A DNA stretch of 64,000 bases. It comes from Homoserinimonas aerilata (lineage in GTDB: Bacteria > Actinomycetota > Actinomycetes > Actinomycetales > Microbacteriaceae). The stretch lies in assembly GCF_006716125.1 (NCBI RefSeq), contig NZ_VFOM01000003.1, positions 106,591 to 170,590 of the forward strand, written 5' to 3'. Each line of letters starts with the position of its first letter. The first letter of the stretch is position 1. A model generated the notes under the pieces. It did not search any database, was not told the origin of the DNA, and worked only from the letters and a program-made list of their open reading frames with translations. A program made the translations under genes and the position numbers. Shown here one piece after another: positions 1 through 8,709 of this stretch.

Positions 1-1
1 G

Positions 2-442
2 GTCAGCATCCTGTTCGTCAACCTGTGGCTCGGCTTCCCCTACATGTTCCTCGTCGCGACGGGGGCGCTGCAGTCCATCCCCGACGACGTCGTCGAGGCC
101 GCCACCGTCGACGGCGCGAAACCGTGGCAGGTGTTCAGGCTCATCAAGATGCCGCTCCTGCTGGTGACGATGGCGCCCATCCTGATCTCCTCCTTCGCCT
201 TCAACTTCAACAACTTCAACCTCATCTACATGCTCACGGGGGGTGGGCCGCGGGATGCGGCCGCCAGCGTGAACGTGGGCGCCACCGACATCCTCATCTC
301 GATGGTCTACAAGGTGGCGTTCACCGGGCAGCTTCGTGACTACGGGCTCGCGAGCGCGTTCACGATCATCATCTTCATCCTCGTCGCGACGATCTCCATC
401 GTCAGCTTCAGGCAGACCAAGGCGTTGGAGGAGTTGAACTGA
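2..442 (+). CDS. Sugar ABC transporter permease, MalF type (C-terminal part)
   Basis: Inner-membrane subunit of a carbohydrate ABC importer (MalF/UgpA type), cut by the window start; only the last about 146 residues are present. The frame is open from base 2. It contains the cytoplasmic EAA loop (EAATVDGAKPWQVFRLIKMP), which docks on the ATPase subunit, followed by membrane segments and the typical FNNFNLIYMLTGGGP stretch of MalF-type permeases. The stop overlaps the ATG of the next permease by one base, so the two form a heterodimer encoded in one operon. The binding protein should lie upstream, outside the window. The transported sugar cannot be told from this fragment. Confidence 0.93.
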   Translation, partial: VSILFVNLWLGFPYMFLVATGALQSIPDDVVEAATVDGAKPWQVFRLIKMPLLLVTMAPILISSFAFNFNNFNLIYMLTGGGPRDAAASVNVGATDILISMVYKVAFTGQLRDYGLASAFTIIIFILVATISIVSFRQTKALEELN

Positions 443-1347
443 TGACCACCGTTCTTTCCCGCACAGGCGAACCCATCACAGACAAGCGGCCGTTCTCCTT
501 CGGCCGCTGGTTCGGCCGCACCGGCTGGCGCCACATCGTGGGCGTCGCCATGGTGCTGTTCTCGGTGCTGCCGCTTCTGTACGTGCTGTCGTCGTCGCTC
601 AACCCGAGCGGAACGCTGACCGGCTCGAATGCGCTGTTCTCCGCAGTGGGTCTGGATGCCTATGTGCGGCTGGTCACCGATCCGACACAGCCGTTCATGG
701 CCTGGTTCGGCAACACGCTGCTCATCGCCAGCATCACCGCCGTCGCGACCGTGTTCCTGGGGGCGCTCGCCGCGTACTCCTTCTCACGGATGCGCTTCAC
801 GGGTCGCCGATTCGGCCTGCTCACGATCGTGCTCGTGCAGATGTTCCCGCAGCTGCTCGCCGTGGTCGCCATCTTCCTGCTGATGAGCAGCATCAGCGAC
901 TGGTTCCCGGCGATCGGACTGAACACCCACATCGGCCTGATCATGGTCTACATGGGCGGCGCGCTCGGCGTGAACACCTACCTCATGTACGGCTTCTTCA
1001 ACACGATTCCGCAGGACATCGACGAGGCAGCCAAGATCGACGGGGCCGGGCATGCGCGCATCTTCTTCACCATCATCCTGAGGCTCGTCGCGCCCATCCT
1101 CGCCGTCGTCGGGCTGCTGTCGTTCATCGGCACGACGAACGAGTTCGTGGTGGCGAGCATCCTGCTGATCGACCCAGAGAAGCAGACGCTCGCGGTGGGC
1201 CTGTACAAGCTCGTGTCGAACCCCAACTATGCCGACTGGAGTGCCTTCTCGGCCGGGGCCGTCATTGCGGCGCTGCCCGTCATGGCGCTGTTCCTGTTCC
1301 TGCAGAAGTACATCGTGGGCGGGCTCACGGCCGGGGCGGTCAAGTAG
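442..1347 (+). CDS. Sugar ABC transporter permease, MalG type
   Basis: Second permease (301 aa, normal length) of the carbohydrate importer. About six membrane segments are visible, the first after a roughly 30-residue cytoplasmic N-terminus. The EAA loop reads DEAAKIDGAGHARIFFTIIL, and the protein ends in the QKYIVGGLTAGAVK tail common to MalG-like proteins. It starts on the last base of the preceding stop codon, so translation is coupled. No ATPase gene follows, as is usual for actinobacterial sugar importers that share one MsiK-type ATPase encoded elsewhere (family knowledge). Substrate unknown. Confidence 0.95.
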   Translation: MTTVLSRTGEPITDKRPFSFGRWFGRTGWRHIVGVAMVLFSVLPLLYVLSSSLNPSGTLTGSNALFSAVGLDAYVRLVTDPTQPFMAWFGNTLLIASITAVATVFLGALAAYSFSRMRFTGRRFGLLTIVLVQMFPQLLAVVAIFLLMSSISDWFPAIGLNTHIGLIMVYMGGALGVNTYLMYGFFNTIPQDIDEAAKIDGAGHARIFFTIILRLVAPILAVVGLLSFIGTTNEFVVASILLIDPEKQTLAVGLYKLVSNPNYADWSAFSAGAVIAALPVMALFLFLQKYIVGGLTAGAVK

Positions 1348-1483
1348 CGCCAGGCTCTCCGGTGGGCCGGATGCTTCGGCTCATGCTCCTCGGCCCCGCT
1401 ACGGCCTCGGCACTGCCCCAACCACCGCCCGCCTCCGCCCTGCCCCCTCTTCCGCCTCTGCCCTAGCCCCCACCCTCTTCCGT

Positions 1484-1555
1484 CAACAGGAGATTCGGGC
1501 GACTCGCCGTCGCCCCACCGTGGTCACGCGGCGAGTCGCGCCATTTCTCCTGTTG
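1484..1555. repeat. Long interrupted inverted repeat
   Basis: Outer arms CAACAGGAGA (1484-1493) and TCTCCTGTTG (1546-1555) and inner arms GCGACTCGCCG (1499-1509) and CGGCGAGTCGC (1529-1539) are perfect complements. The structure sits just downstream of the permease operon, so it may end that transcript or be a single REP-like element. There is no U-tract. Confidence 0.75.
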
Positions 1556-1597
1556 GCTGCGCGCATCCGGGGTCCGTCCGAGCAGTTTTCTGCCGGA

Positions 1598-1627
1598 TGT
1601 CGATTCCGTGTGCCGCCGTTCGACGTC
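1598..1627 (+). promoter_or_regulatory. Probable ECF42-dependent promoter
   Basis: TGTCGA at 1598-1603 is followed after 17 nt by CGAC/CGTC at 1621-1627. This matches what I recall as the ECF42 target motif (TGTCGA in the -35, CGA/TC in the -10). It lies about 50 nt upstream of the YCII gene, the classical ECF42 target. The motif is seen; the sigma specificity is inferred. Confidence 0.55.
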
Positions 1628-1674
1628 ATAGTAGAAGGACGCAAACGGCGGCCTTCCCACCAGAGGAGAACATC

Positions 1675-2106
1675 ATGAGATACATGCTGATCATGCACGA
1701 TACGGATGCGGCGATTGCGGCGTCGAAAGAGGTCGACTTCGAGGAGATCATCAACGCGATGGGCGCCTACAACGAGTCCATGATGAAGGCCGGCGTGTTC
1801 CTCTCCGCCGAGGGACTCACCGACGCGACAGAAGGGTTCGTTGTCGACTTCTCCGCCGAGAGGCCGATCGTCACCGACGGCCCGTATGGCGAGACGCACG
1901 AACTCTTCAATGGCTTCTGGATCCTCGAGGTCTCGAGTAAGGAGGAGGCCATCGAGTGGGCGAGCCGAGCACCGCTCGGCCCCGGCAGCACGCTCGAGGT
2001 TCGCCGCATTCATGGAGACGAGGCCTTCGCCGAGTACGCCGACAACGAGTACGTGAAAAAGGGCGCCGCTCTGCGTGAAGAAGCAGCCAGAGTCCAACAC
2101 AAGTGA
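1675..2106 (+). CDS. YCII-related (DGPF) domain protein
   Basis: Small cytoplasmic protein of 143 aa with the YCII/DGPF fold. It begins MRYMLIMHD and has the family signature around TDGPYGETHELFNGFWILEV, with the DGP motif near residue 63. Members are dimeric ferredoxin-like proteins of uncertain activity and are the usual genomic partner of ECF42 sigma factors. The start at 1675 is preceded by GAGGAG at a good distance; a longer frame exists upstream but lacks a ribosome-binding site. The stop is 12 nt before the sigma-factor gene, so the pair is one operon, probably driven by the promoter at 1598-1627. Confidence 0.93.
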   Translation: MRYMLIMHDTDAAIAASKEVDFEEIINAMGAYNESMMKAGVFLSAEGLTDATEGFVVDFSAERPIVTDGPYGETHELFNGFWILEVSSKEEAIEWASRAPLGPGSTLEVRRIHGDEAFAEYADNEYVKKGAALREEAARVQHK

Positions 2107-2118
2107 GCATCCGCGGCC

Positions 2119-3345
2119 ATGCCTGACATCCGGCGCACGGTCGACGCCGTCTGGCGCATCGAGGGCGGTCGCATCGTCGCGACACTCGCCAAGATGACCG
2201 GCGACGTCGGCCTTGCCGAGGATCTCGCCCAGGAAGCCCTGGTCGACGCCCTCACCCAGTGGCCGGAGTCGGGCGTGCCACAGAACGCGGGCGCCTGGCT
2301 CACGGCCGTCGCCAAGCGCAAGGCGATCGACGGCTGGCGCAGGCGCGAACGTCTCGATGAGCGGTATCGGGCGATCGCCCACCAGCTGGACGAGACCGGC
2401 GAGGACGAGTGGCAGCCGATCGACGACGACCTGCTTCGGCTGGTCTTCATCGCCTGCCACCCGGTGCTCTCCCGGGAGGCGCAGCTCGCGCTGACCCTGC
2501 GCATCGTCGGCGGTCTCAGCACGGACGAGATCGCGCGGATGCTTCTGGTTCCGGTCGCGACGGCGCAGCAGCGGATCGTGCGGGCGAAGAAGACCCTCTC
2601 GGCCGCGAAGATCCCGTTCGAGGCCCCCGACCCGCAGGAGTGGCGGGAGCGGCTCGGCGCCGTGCTGGGCGTGATCTACCTGATCTTCACGGAGGGTTAT
2701 GCCGCGACATCCGGTGACCGCTGGGTGCGAAGCGAACTGGCGAACGAGGCGCTGCGACTCGGACGGGTGCTTGCCGGCCTGCTGCCGAGGGAGCCGGAGG
2801 TGCACGGCCTGGTGGCGCTGATGGAGTTGCAGGCTTCGCGCTTCGCCGCGCGTGTCGCCCGGGATGGCACGCCGATCCTGCTCGCAGACCAGAATCGTTC
2901 GCTGTGGGATCGCGCCCAGATCGAGCGCGGTCGCGCCGCATTGCGGGCGGCGGATGCTGTGGGCCGCGGTCGCGCAGCGTACGGTCTGCAGGCGGCCATC
3001 GCCGAATGCCATGCGACGGCGTCGAGCGTTGAAGAGACTGATTGGCAGCGAATCGTGCTGCTCTATGAGGCGCTGGGCCGGCTTGCGCCGAGCCCCGTTG
3101 TTGACCTCAACCGTGCGGTCGCCGTGTCGATGGCGACGGGCCCGGCGAATGCCCTGCTCATCGTCGACCGGCTCGACTCCGAGGGAGCGCTGCGCGGCTC
3201 GTACCTGCTCCCCAGTGTGCGCGGCGAGCTGCTTGCCCAGCTCGGTCGGGTCGAGGAGGCTCGCTCTGAGCTGCTCACCGCCGCTGGGCTCACCGCTAAT
3301 GCGCGGGAGAGTGCGGTGTTGCGGGCCAAGGCTGACAAGCTCTGA
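2119..3345 (+). CDS. ECF42-type RNA polymerase sigma factor with C-terminal TPR-like domain (DUF6596)
   Basis: Sigma-70 family factor of 408 aa. Region 2 (GDVGLAEDLAQEALVDAL) recognises the -10 and region 4 (GGLSTDEIARMLLVPVATAQ) the -35 element. They are followed by a long helical C-terminal part (about residues 190-400) containing the DUF6596 segment EWRERLGAVLGVIYLIFTEGY. ECF42 proteins carry such a TPR-like extension in place of a separate anti-sigma factor, and no anti-sigma gene is visible here either. It follows the YCII gene by 12 nt, the conserved arrangement. The signal it responds to is unknown. Confidence 0.94.
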   Translation: MPDIRRTVDAVWRIEGGRIVATLAKMTGDVGLAEDLAQEALVDALTQWPESGVPQNAGAWLTAVAKRKAIDGWRRRERLDERYRAIAHQLDETGEDEWQPIDDDLLRLVFIACHPVLSREAQLALTLRIVGGLSTDEIARMLLVPVATAQQRIVRAKKTLSAAKIPFEAPDPQEWRERLGAVLGVIYLIFTEGYAATSGDRWVRSELANEALRLGRVLAGLLPREPEVHGLVALMELQASRFAARVARDGTPILLADQNRSLWDRAQIERGRAALRAADAVGRGRAAYGLQAAIAECHATASSVEETDWQRIVLLYEALGRLAPSPVVDLNRAVAVSMATGPANALLIVDRLDSEGALRGSYLLPSVRGELLAQLGRVEEARSELLTAAGLTANARESAVLRAKADKL

Positions 3346-3381
3346 CTGCACGATCCGTAAATTCACGAAGGGAAACGAAGA

Positions 3382-3672
3382 ATGTCATTCCAGGCCTACC
3401 TCGACACCATCGAGGACAAGACGGGGCTCACCCCTCGCCAACTGCTCGAGATCGCCCAATCGAAGGGCTTCGACGACCCGAGCGTGAAGGCGGGCGTGAT
3501 CCTCGACTGGCTCAAAGAGGACTACGAGCTCGGCCGCGGCCACGGCATGGCACTCGTGCATGTCATCAAGAAGGGGCCGAGCATCAGCGGCAAGCATGTC
3601 GGGTCGGATGGCACGCACGCGGACGAGTCCGACACGCTGTGGCTCGACGGCAAGGCCAGCAAGCCGGCATGA
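3382..3672 (+). CDS. DUF4287 domain protein
   Basis: 96-aa soluble protein. The N-terminal half (SFQAYLDTIEDKTGLTPRQL through KAGVILDWLKEDYELGRGHG) matches DUF4287, a small helical domain of unknown function frequent in actinobacteria. The rest (GKHVGSDGTHADESDTLWLDG) is polar. AAGGGAAACGAAG precedes the ATG. It lies 36 nt after the sigma-factor gene and may be read through from it. No catalytic residues can be assigned. Confidence 0.85.
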   Translation: MSFQAYLDTIEDKTGLTPRQLLEIAQSKGFDDPSVKAGVILDWLKEDYELGRGHGMALVHVIKKGPSISGKHVGSDGTHADESDTLWLDGKASKPA

Positions 3673-3748
3673 TCAGCGCGCTCGGTCGTGCGCCGGTAGA
3701 TTTGATGTCAGGAGCACGCTGACGTCCACCGAAACGAGCAGACTGAGA

Positions 3749-4561
3749 ATGAAGAGCTGGCTTTCCGCCTTCGACAGCCCGACCCGCACGATCGACCTCG
3801 CCCATCCCCTCTCGCGGGATGTGCCCACCTCGCCGAGTCATGTGGGATTTCAGATGGCGCTCAAGCGCAGGCATGGCGACTCGTTCAGGGCGGATGGCGG
3901 CTCGGGCGCCAGCGAGGTGATCATCACGAGCCCGCACACGGGCACACACATCGACGCGCTCAGCCATGCCTCGCACGAGGGGCTGCTGCACGGCGGCGTC
4001 GACGCCTATGAGGCGCAGCGCGGCCCGAACGGCTTCACGGCTCTGGGTGCGGAGACGATCCCGCCTCTCGTCTGCCGAGGGGTGCTGATCGATCTGCCCA
4101 AGAGTATGGGTGTTCCCGTGCTCGAGCCCGGTTACGAGGTGACACCCGATGATCTTGTCGCGGCGACGCAGGGCGTTGAGCTCGAAGGCGCTGGGGTCGT
4201 GCTGGTGCGTACCGGCTGGGCGGCGCACTGGGGCGATGCGGCGACGTACATCGGCGCGGAGCGTGGCGTTCCCGGAATCGGCGTCGCGGCCGCGGAGTGG
4301 ATCGCCGCGCACGGACCGCTCGCTGTCGGGGCCGACACCATGGCCGTCGAGCACATCCCGGCCGGTCAGGGGCACGGCAACCTCCCCGTGCACAGCCTGC
4401 TGCTTGTCGGCAGGGGCATCTACATCATCGAGAACCTCGACCTCGAGCAGCTCTCGGCGGACGGCAGCGCGGAGTTCCTCTTCGTGCTCGCTCCGCTTCC
4501 CATTGTCGGCGGCACGGGGTCTCCCGTTCGTCCGTTGGCGATCGTGCGGCACGATGACTGA
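3749..4561 (+). CDS. Cyclase family metal-dependent hydrolase
   Basis: 270-aa member of the cyclase / kynurenine formamidase-like family, which hydrolyses amides, lactones or similar bonds with a divalent metal. The metal-binding motif HTGTHIDALSH (family pattern HxGTHxDxPxH) is intact near residue 70, and DLAHPLSRDVP near the N-terminus is also typical. The frame is open upstream, but the residues before MKSWLSAFDSP are compositionally odd, so I chose 3749. The 3' end overlaps the following GntR gene by 8 nt, indicating co-expression. The substrate is not evident; the setting suggests a carboxylic acid pathway. Confidence 0.88.
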   Translation: MKSWLSAFDSPTRTIDLAHPLSRDVPTSPSHVGFQMALKRRHGDSFRADGGSGASEVIITSPHTGTHIDALSHASHEGLLHGGVDAYEAQRGPNGFTALGAETIPPLVCRGVLIDLPKSMGVPVLEPGYEVTPDDLVAATQGVELEGAGVVLVRTGWAAHWGDAATYIGAERGVPGIGVAAAEWIAAHGPLAVGADTMAVEHIPAGQGHGNLPVHSLLLVGRGIYIIENLDLEQLSADGSAEFLFVLAPLPIVGGTGSPVRPLAIVRHDD

Positions 4562-5219
4562 GTCGGACGGTCCGAGCGCTCCGCTCTCCAAGACCCAGTT
4601 CGTCTATGAGTGGCTCAAGGAGGAGATCCTTTCCGGCTCGCTGACGCCGGGCTCGCGTATCAGGCAGCAGGATGTCGCCCGCACTCTCGGCGTCTCTTAC
4701 ACGCCCGTGCGTGAGGCCATCCGGCAGCTGCAGGCGACGGGACTCATCACCTACGAGCCGAACCGAGGCAACGCCGTCAACTCTCTCGGCGACGATGCGC
4801 TCCGCGAGCTCTATCTACTGCGCGGCGTCGTCGAAGGGCTTGGTGCCCGTCTCGCGGCCGAGAAGATGACGGATGCTGTCCTCTCCGAACTTCGGAGCAT
4901 CCATGAGCAGATGCTTGCCGTTCTTGACGAGGGTGCGGATGCTTCGGCGCTCGCCGCGCTCAGTCGCAACTTCCATTCGCTGATCGTGAAGGCGGGCGGC
5001 CCGCACATCGTGCATCCGAAGACCCAGGAGATCTGGACCCATTATCCGGTTCCGCGCTCGCAGTCGCTGTGGGGTGTGCCGGGGGAGGCCCGCCGTTCGG
5101 TCGACGCGCATGCCCGGATCCTTGATGCCCTGCAGGCGCGGGATGCGCTGTCGGCGGGGTCGCTCATGGAGGAGCACATCGCGGATGGCGTGCGCTTTCG
5201 TCTGGGGGGCGACTCCTAG
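4554..5219 (+). CDS. GntR family regulator, FadR/FCD subfamily
   Basis: 221-aa transcription factor. The N-terminal winged helix is clear (VYEWLKEEILSGSLTPGSRI, RTLGVSYTPVREAIRQL at about residues 40-60), followed by an all-helical FCD ligand-binding domain. Its start lies inside the end of the cyclase gene (8-nt overlap). FCD regulators usually repress neighbouring catabolic operons and respond to a carboxylic acid metabolite. Likely targets are the cyclase operon itself and the convergent minus-strand operon ending 13 nt away. Effector unknown. Confidence 0.93.
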   Translation: MTESDGPSAPLSKTQFVYEWLKEEILSGSLTPGSRIRQQDVARTLGVSYTPVREAIRQLQATGLITYEPNRGNAVNSLGDDALRELYLLRGVVEGLGARLAAEKMTDAVLSELRSIHEQMLAVLDEGADASALAALSRNFHSLIVKAGGPHIVHPKTQEIWTHYPVPRSQSLWGVPGEARRSVDAHARILDALQARDALSAGSLMEEHIADGVRFRLGGDS

Positions 5220-5232
5220 TCGCTCCGGTGGC

Positions 5233-6630
5233 TCAGTCGTCGAAGGCAGCGCTGCGGAGGAGTGCCCGCCTGGCAATCTCGGCGGACGCGCCCAGGTAGT
5301 CGGCGGGGTCGAGCAGGCGCTCGAGGTCGAGGTCGCCAGGGTCGACGCCCAGGGCGGTGAGTTCGCCTTGCAGTGCTGAGACGAGCCCTTCGCCGGTGGC
5401 CGAACCGTCAAGCAGCAGCCTGCGCAGCACATGCTTGGCCTGCAACTTGCCGATGAGCGGGGTGAGGGCGACGTTGAGCCGCTCCGAGACGATGGCGGGG
5501 CCTGTGAGGTCGAGGTTGGCGCGCATCCGCTGTTCGTCGACGCGAAGGGTGGCGAGAAGTTCGTCCAGGTGTGATGCGCTGCCGAGCACGAGCCGGAGGG
5601 CGTCGCGCAGCGGCTGCCATTCGGACTGCCAGGCACCGGCGCTGCGCTCGTCTTCTGCGAGCATCGCCTGGTGCAGCACGAGCGCGAGCGAAGGAACCTG
5701 CCGTGCGGCGGAGAGCACGAGCACCGTGCGTACGGGGTTGAGCTTCTGCGGCATCGACGAGGAGATGCCGCCGCCGTCGCCGAGGCCTTCGACGACTTCG
5801 GCGATCTCGGTACGGGACATGACATGCACATCGCTCGCGATCTTGCCGAGTGCTCCGCTGACGAGGGTCAGGGTCGAGGCGATGCGGGCGATCGGTGTGC
5901 GGACGGTGTGCCACGGCTGGTAGTGGGCGTCGAGGGCGAGTTCTTCGGCGACGGCGTCGACCAGGGTGAAGGGGTCGAACGGCCCGTTGGTGGCGCGGCT
6001 GCCGTACGCAGCATAGGCGGCGAGGGTCCCGGATGCCCCGGCGAGCGAGAGCGGAAGGCCGTCGTCGAGTAGCCTGCCGAGCTCGGTCTGTGCGTCGACG
6101 AGCGCGTTGAGCCAGGCGGCGACCTTGACCCCGAAGGTCATCGGAACGGCGTGCTGGGTGACGGTGCGCCCGGCCATGGGCGCGTCACCGTGCCGGGCGA
6201 TGAGCTGTGCGGCGTTGGCGCGGGCGCGGCTGAGCGTCGCATCCAGCTCGAAGAGGGCCCGACGGCAGACGAGCATGGTGGCGCTGTCGAGCACGTCCTG
6301 GCTCGTCGCGCCCAGGTGCACGTGGTCGCTGGCGCCGGGGGAGTCGCGCTCGACGGCGCGCTGCAGCTCCTGGACGAGGGTTATTGCCGGGTTCGAAGTC
6401 TCGGCGACACCGACGGCGAGCGTTCGGGGGTCGATCCGCAACGAGCCGGCGACGGCTTCGATTGTGGCGGCGGCTTCGCGGGGGATGATGCCGAGTTCGC
6501 CTTGGCAGCGGGCGAGGGCGGCTTCGACCTCGAGGGCGGCCTCGATCCAGGCGCGGTCGCCCACGATGGTGTTGACGTTGGTGTTCGCCCAGCCGGGCGA
6601 GAGCATTCCGGAGTCGGATTCGTCGATCAT
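5233..6630 (-). CDS. PcaB-type lyase/cycloisomerase (fumarase superfamily)
   Basis: 465-aa enzyme of the fumarase/aspartase superfamily, closest in pattern to 3-carboxy-cis,cis-muconate cycloisomerase (PcaB). The three conserved regions are present: HLGATSQDVLD (105-115), GRTVTQHAVP with His160, and the signature loop SSSMPQKLNP (290-299). Such enzymes catalyse anti-addition or elimination across a carboxylate-activated double bond. It is the last gene of an eight-gene operon and starts with a 4-nt ATGA overlap to the CitE gene. No other bona fide protocatechuate genes are in the window, so an alternative tricarboxylate substrate is quite possible. Confidence 0.88.
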   Translation of the reverse strand: MIDESDSGMLSPGWANTNVNTIVGDRAWIEAALEVEAALARCQGELGIIPREAAATIEAVAGSLRIDPRTLAVGVAETSNPAITLVQELQRAVERDSPGASDHVHLGATSQDVLDSATMLVCRRALFELDATLSRARANAAQLIARHGDAPMAGRTVTQHAVPMTFGVKVAAWLNALVDAQTELGRLLDDGLPLSLAGASGTLAAYAAYGSRATNGPFDPFTLVDAVAEELALDAHYQPWHTVRTPIARIASTLTLVSGALGKIASDVHVMSRTEIAEVVEGLGDGGGISSSMPQKLNPVRTVLVLSAARQVPSLALVLHQAMLAEDERSAGAWQSEWQPLRDALRLVLGSASHLDELLATLRVDEQRMRANLDLTGPAIVSERLNVALTPLIGKLQAKHVLRRLLLDGSATGEGLVSALQGELTALGVDPGDLDLERLLDPADYLGASAEIARRALLRSAAFDD

Positions 6631-7490
6631 CGGGTTCCTTCCTCATGTTGCGCGGACTGCCACATGGCGATCGTCTGGAGGGCCCTCGTGATCACGGGCC
6701 GGTCGATGAAGGTGCCATCGGTGAGGGCGGATGCGCCGGAACCGGACCCGGCATCGTCGGCGCCGGTGGCCTCGATGATGGTGAGGGCCCGCTCGTACTC
6801 TTCGCGGCTGGGGGAGAAGGCAGCCCTGATGTGCGGCAGCTGGGCGGGGTGAAGGGCGGTCCGGCCGACGAAGCCCTCGCTCGCGAGCGCCTTCGTGTCG
6901 GCCAGGAGGCCTTCGTGGTCGTGGATGTTGAGGTAGGCAGAGCCCATGGGTGCGTGCTTGCCGGCGGCGGCGGAGGAGATCACGAGCCTGCTGCGAATGG
7001 ACTCCATGGTCTGCATTCCACTGAGCCGGAGTTGTGCCCTGAGGTCGGCCTCGCCGAGGCTCACGCCGGCGACGTGGGGGGACTCGCAGATCTCTCTGAG
7101 GTTCTCGACGCCGATGGCCGTCTCGATGAGGGCGTTCACCCGCATCCCGGGTCGGAGGAGTCGCACGACGGTGTCGACGTCGCCTGCGCTCTCGACCTTC
7201 GGTACCCGGACGGAGCTGATCGCGTGGAGCGCGCGAACGGCATCGAGGTCGGCCTCGAAGTGCTCGCTGCCGACGCCGTTGATGCGCACCTCGAGTTGGG
7301 GGAGTGGCCGGTTCGTGTCGAGTGCTTCGAGAGCCTCGGCGAGGTTGCGGCGGGCCTGGGCCTTCTCGGGAGGCGCGACGCCATCCTCGAGGTCGTAGAT
7401 GACGGCGTCTGCGGTGTAATCGAGAGCCTTCAGGATGCGATCGCGACGGGATGCGGGGGAGTACAGCCAGGTGAGGAGGGGGGTCGTCAT
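6627..7490 (-). CDS. HpcH/HpaI aldolase / CitE-type CoA-ester lyase
   Basis: 287-aa TIM-barrel lyase of the citrate lyase beta-subunit family, which cleaves malyl-CoA-like thioesters (citramalyl-CoA, malyl-CoA) to an acyl-CoA and an oxoacid, or acts as a thioesterase. Visible family features are LTWLYSPASRRDRILKAL at the N-terminus, YDLEDGVAPPEKAQAR (Mg/substrate region), RINGVGSEHF and ALIETAIGVENL with the metal-binding Glu. It overlaps both neighbours by ATGA and directly follows a CaiB CoA-transferase, which suggests that the acid activated by CaiB is cleaved here. Confidence 0.92.
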   Translation of the reverse strand: MTTPLLTWLYSPASRRDRILKALDYTADAVIYDLEDGVAPPEKAQARRNLAEALEALDTNRPLPQLEVRINGVGSEHFEADLDAVRALHAISSVRVPKVESAGDVDTVVRLLRPGMRVNALIETAIGVENLREICESPHVAGVSLGEADLRAQLRLSGMQTMESIRSRLVISSAAAGKHAPMGSAYLNIHDHEGLLADTKALASEGFVGRTALHPAQLPHIRAAFSPSREEYERALTIIEATGADDAGSGSGASALTDGTFIDRPVITRALQTIAMWQSAQHEEGTR

Positions 7491-8677
7491 CGGATGCCGC
7501 CCGTCTCGAGGAGCTCGGCCGCTTCCTGCTCGCTGTAGCCGGCCTCGCGGAGGATCTCGGCGGTGTCGGCCCCGTGGCGGCGCCCGCTGAAGCGGATCTC
7601 TCCCGGTGTCTCGGACATCCGGAACAGCACATTGGTCATCTTGAGGGGCCCCAGCTCGGGGTCGGCGACTGTCTGGATCGTGCCGAGCGCCGCGTACTGC
7701 TCGTCGACGACGATGTCGCTCACGTCGTAGATGAGGCAGGCCGCCGCCTCTGCCTCGGAGAACTCCGCGAGTGCCTGTTCGGCGGTGCGCTCGGAGACCC
7801 AGGCAGTGACGGCCGCGTCGAGTTCGTCAGCGTGCTGGGCGCGCTGCCGGCCTGTCGCGAACCAGGGCTCATCGATGTACTCGGGTCGGCCGACGAGGCG
7901 CATGACACGTTCGGCGATGGATTGGGAGGAGGTGGAGATGGCGAGCCATCTGCCGTCGCTTGTGAGGTACGTATTGCGGGGTGCGTTGTTGTTGGTGCGA
8001 TTGCCTGTGCGCTCGGGGATCTCGCCGAGTTGGTCGTATGCGGTGATCTGAGGGCCGAGGATGCCGAGGAGTGGCTCGATCAGCGCGAGGTCGACGACCT
8101 GCCCGCGGCCGGTGTGCTCGCGTGCGTGCAGCGCGACCATGGTGGCGTAGGCGGCGGTGAGGCCCGCAACGCCGTCTGCGAGGGCCAGCGGCGGGAGTGT
8201 CGGGGGGCCGTCGGGTTGTCCGGTCATGGCCGCGAAGCCGCTCATGGCCTCTGCGAGGGTTCCGAAGCCGGCGTCGCCCTTGCGAGGCCCGAGCTGGCCG
8301 AAGCCGGTGACACGAACGAGGATGAGCCGCGGGTTGGCCCGGGAGAGCTCGTCCCAGCCGAGCCCCCAGCGTTCGAGGGTGCCGGGGCGGAAGTTCTCGA
8401 TGAGAACGTCGGCGTTCTCGACGAGCCGCAGCAGCAGGGCGCGGCCGGCGTCACTCTTGAGGTCGGCGGTGATGGTGCGTTTGTTGCGGCCCAGGCTCTT
8501 CCACCACAACCCGTGCCCGTCTTTGACCGCGCCGTGTCCGCGGCTGGGGTCAGGCTTCTCGGGATGCTCGATCTTGATCACGTCGGCGCCGTAGTCGCCG
8601 AGCATGGTTGCCGCGTAGGGCCCCGCGAACAGGGTCGCGCAGTCAAGCACTGTGATGTCCTTGAGCGCCTTTGCCAT
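7487..8677 (-). CDS. CaiB/BaiF-family (class III) CoA-transferase
   Basis: 396-aa class III CoA-transferase. These enzymes move CoA between carboxylic acids through an aspartyl-CoA intermediate; the catalytic Asp is Asp168 in PLALADGV. Other family features are LDCATLFAGPYAATMLGDYG, KIEHPEKPDPSRG and DVLIENFRPGTLERWGLG. The gene overlaps the CitE gene by 4 nt. A 32-nt AT-rich gap separates it from the upstream oxidase, so it could also have its own promoter. The acyl acceptor cannot be read from sequence; itaconate-, mesaconate- or malate-type acids would fit a CitE partner. Confidence 0.92.
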   Translation of the reverse strand: MAKALKDITVLDCATLFAGPYAATMLGDYGADVIKIEHPEKPDPSRGHGAVKDGHGLWWKSLGRNKRTITADLKSDAGRALLLRLVENADVLIENFRPGTLERWGLGWDELSRANPRLILVRVTGFGQLGPRKGDAGFGTLAEAMSGFAAMTGQPDGPPTLPPLALADGVAGLTAAYATMVALHAREHTGRGQVVDLALIEPLLGILGPQITAYDQLGEIPERTGNRTNNNAPRNTYLTSDGRWLAISTSSQSIAERVMRLVGRPEYIDEPWFATGRQRAQHADELDAAVTAWVSERTAEQALAEFSEAEAAACLIYDVSDIVVDEQYAALGTIQTVADPELGPLKMTNVLFRMSETPGEIRFSGRRHGADTAEILREAGYSEQEAAELLETGGIR

Positions 8678-8709
8678 AGATTATATATAACATATCTGCA
8701 GGTGAGTCG
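8678..8709 (-). promoter_or_regulatory. AT-rich internal promoter/operator candidate
   Basis: The only gap in the first seven genes of the minus-strand operon holds TTATATATAACATATCT, strikingly AT-rich for this genome. It could be a secondary promoter or a GntR-type operator in front of the CoA-transferase gene. No exact palindrome was found. Confidence 0.4.

Larger units (their letters stand above)
1348..1674. other. Intergenic region with hairpin and sigma-factor promoter
   Basis: No gene is convincing in this 327-bp gap; the frames that cross it are low-complexity shadows. It holds a C-rich stretch (about 1370-1480), a long imperfect hairpin at 1484-1555 and a probable ECF42 promoter at 1598-1627 upstream of the YCII gene. 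Confidence 0.7.

Noticed and set aside
1483-3366. 627-codon open frame on the minus strand over the YCII and sigma-factor genes
   Set aside because: It is a high-GC antisense shadow; the plus strand carries two clearly recognisable proteins with ribosome-binding sites and a conserved gene order.
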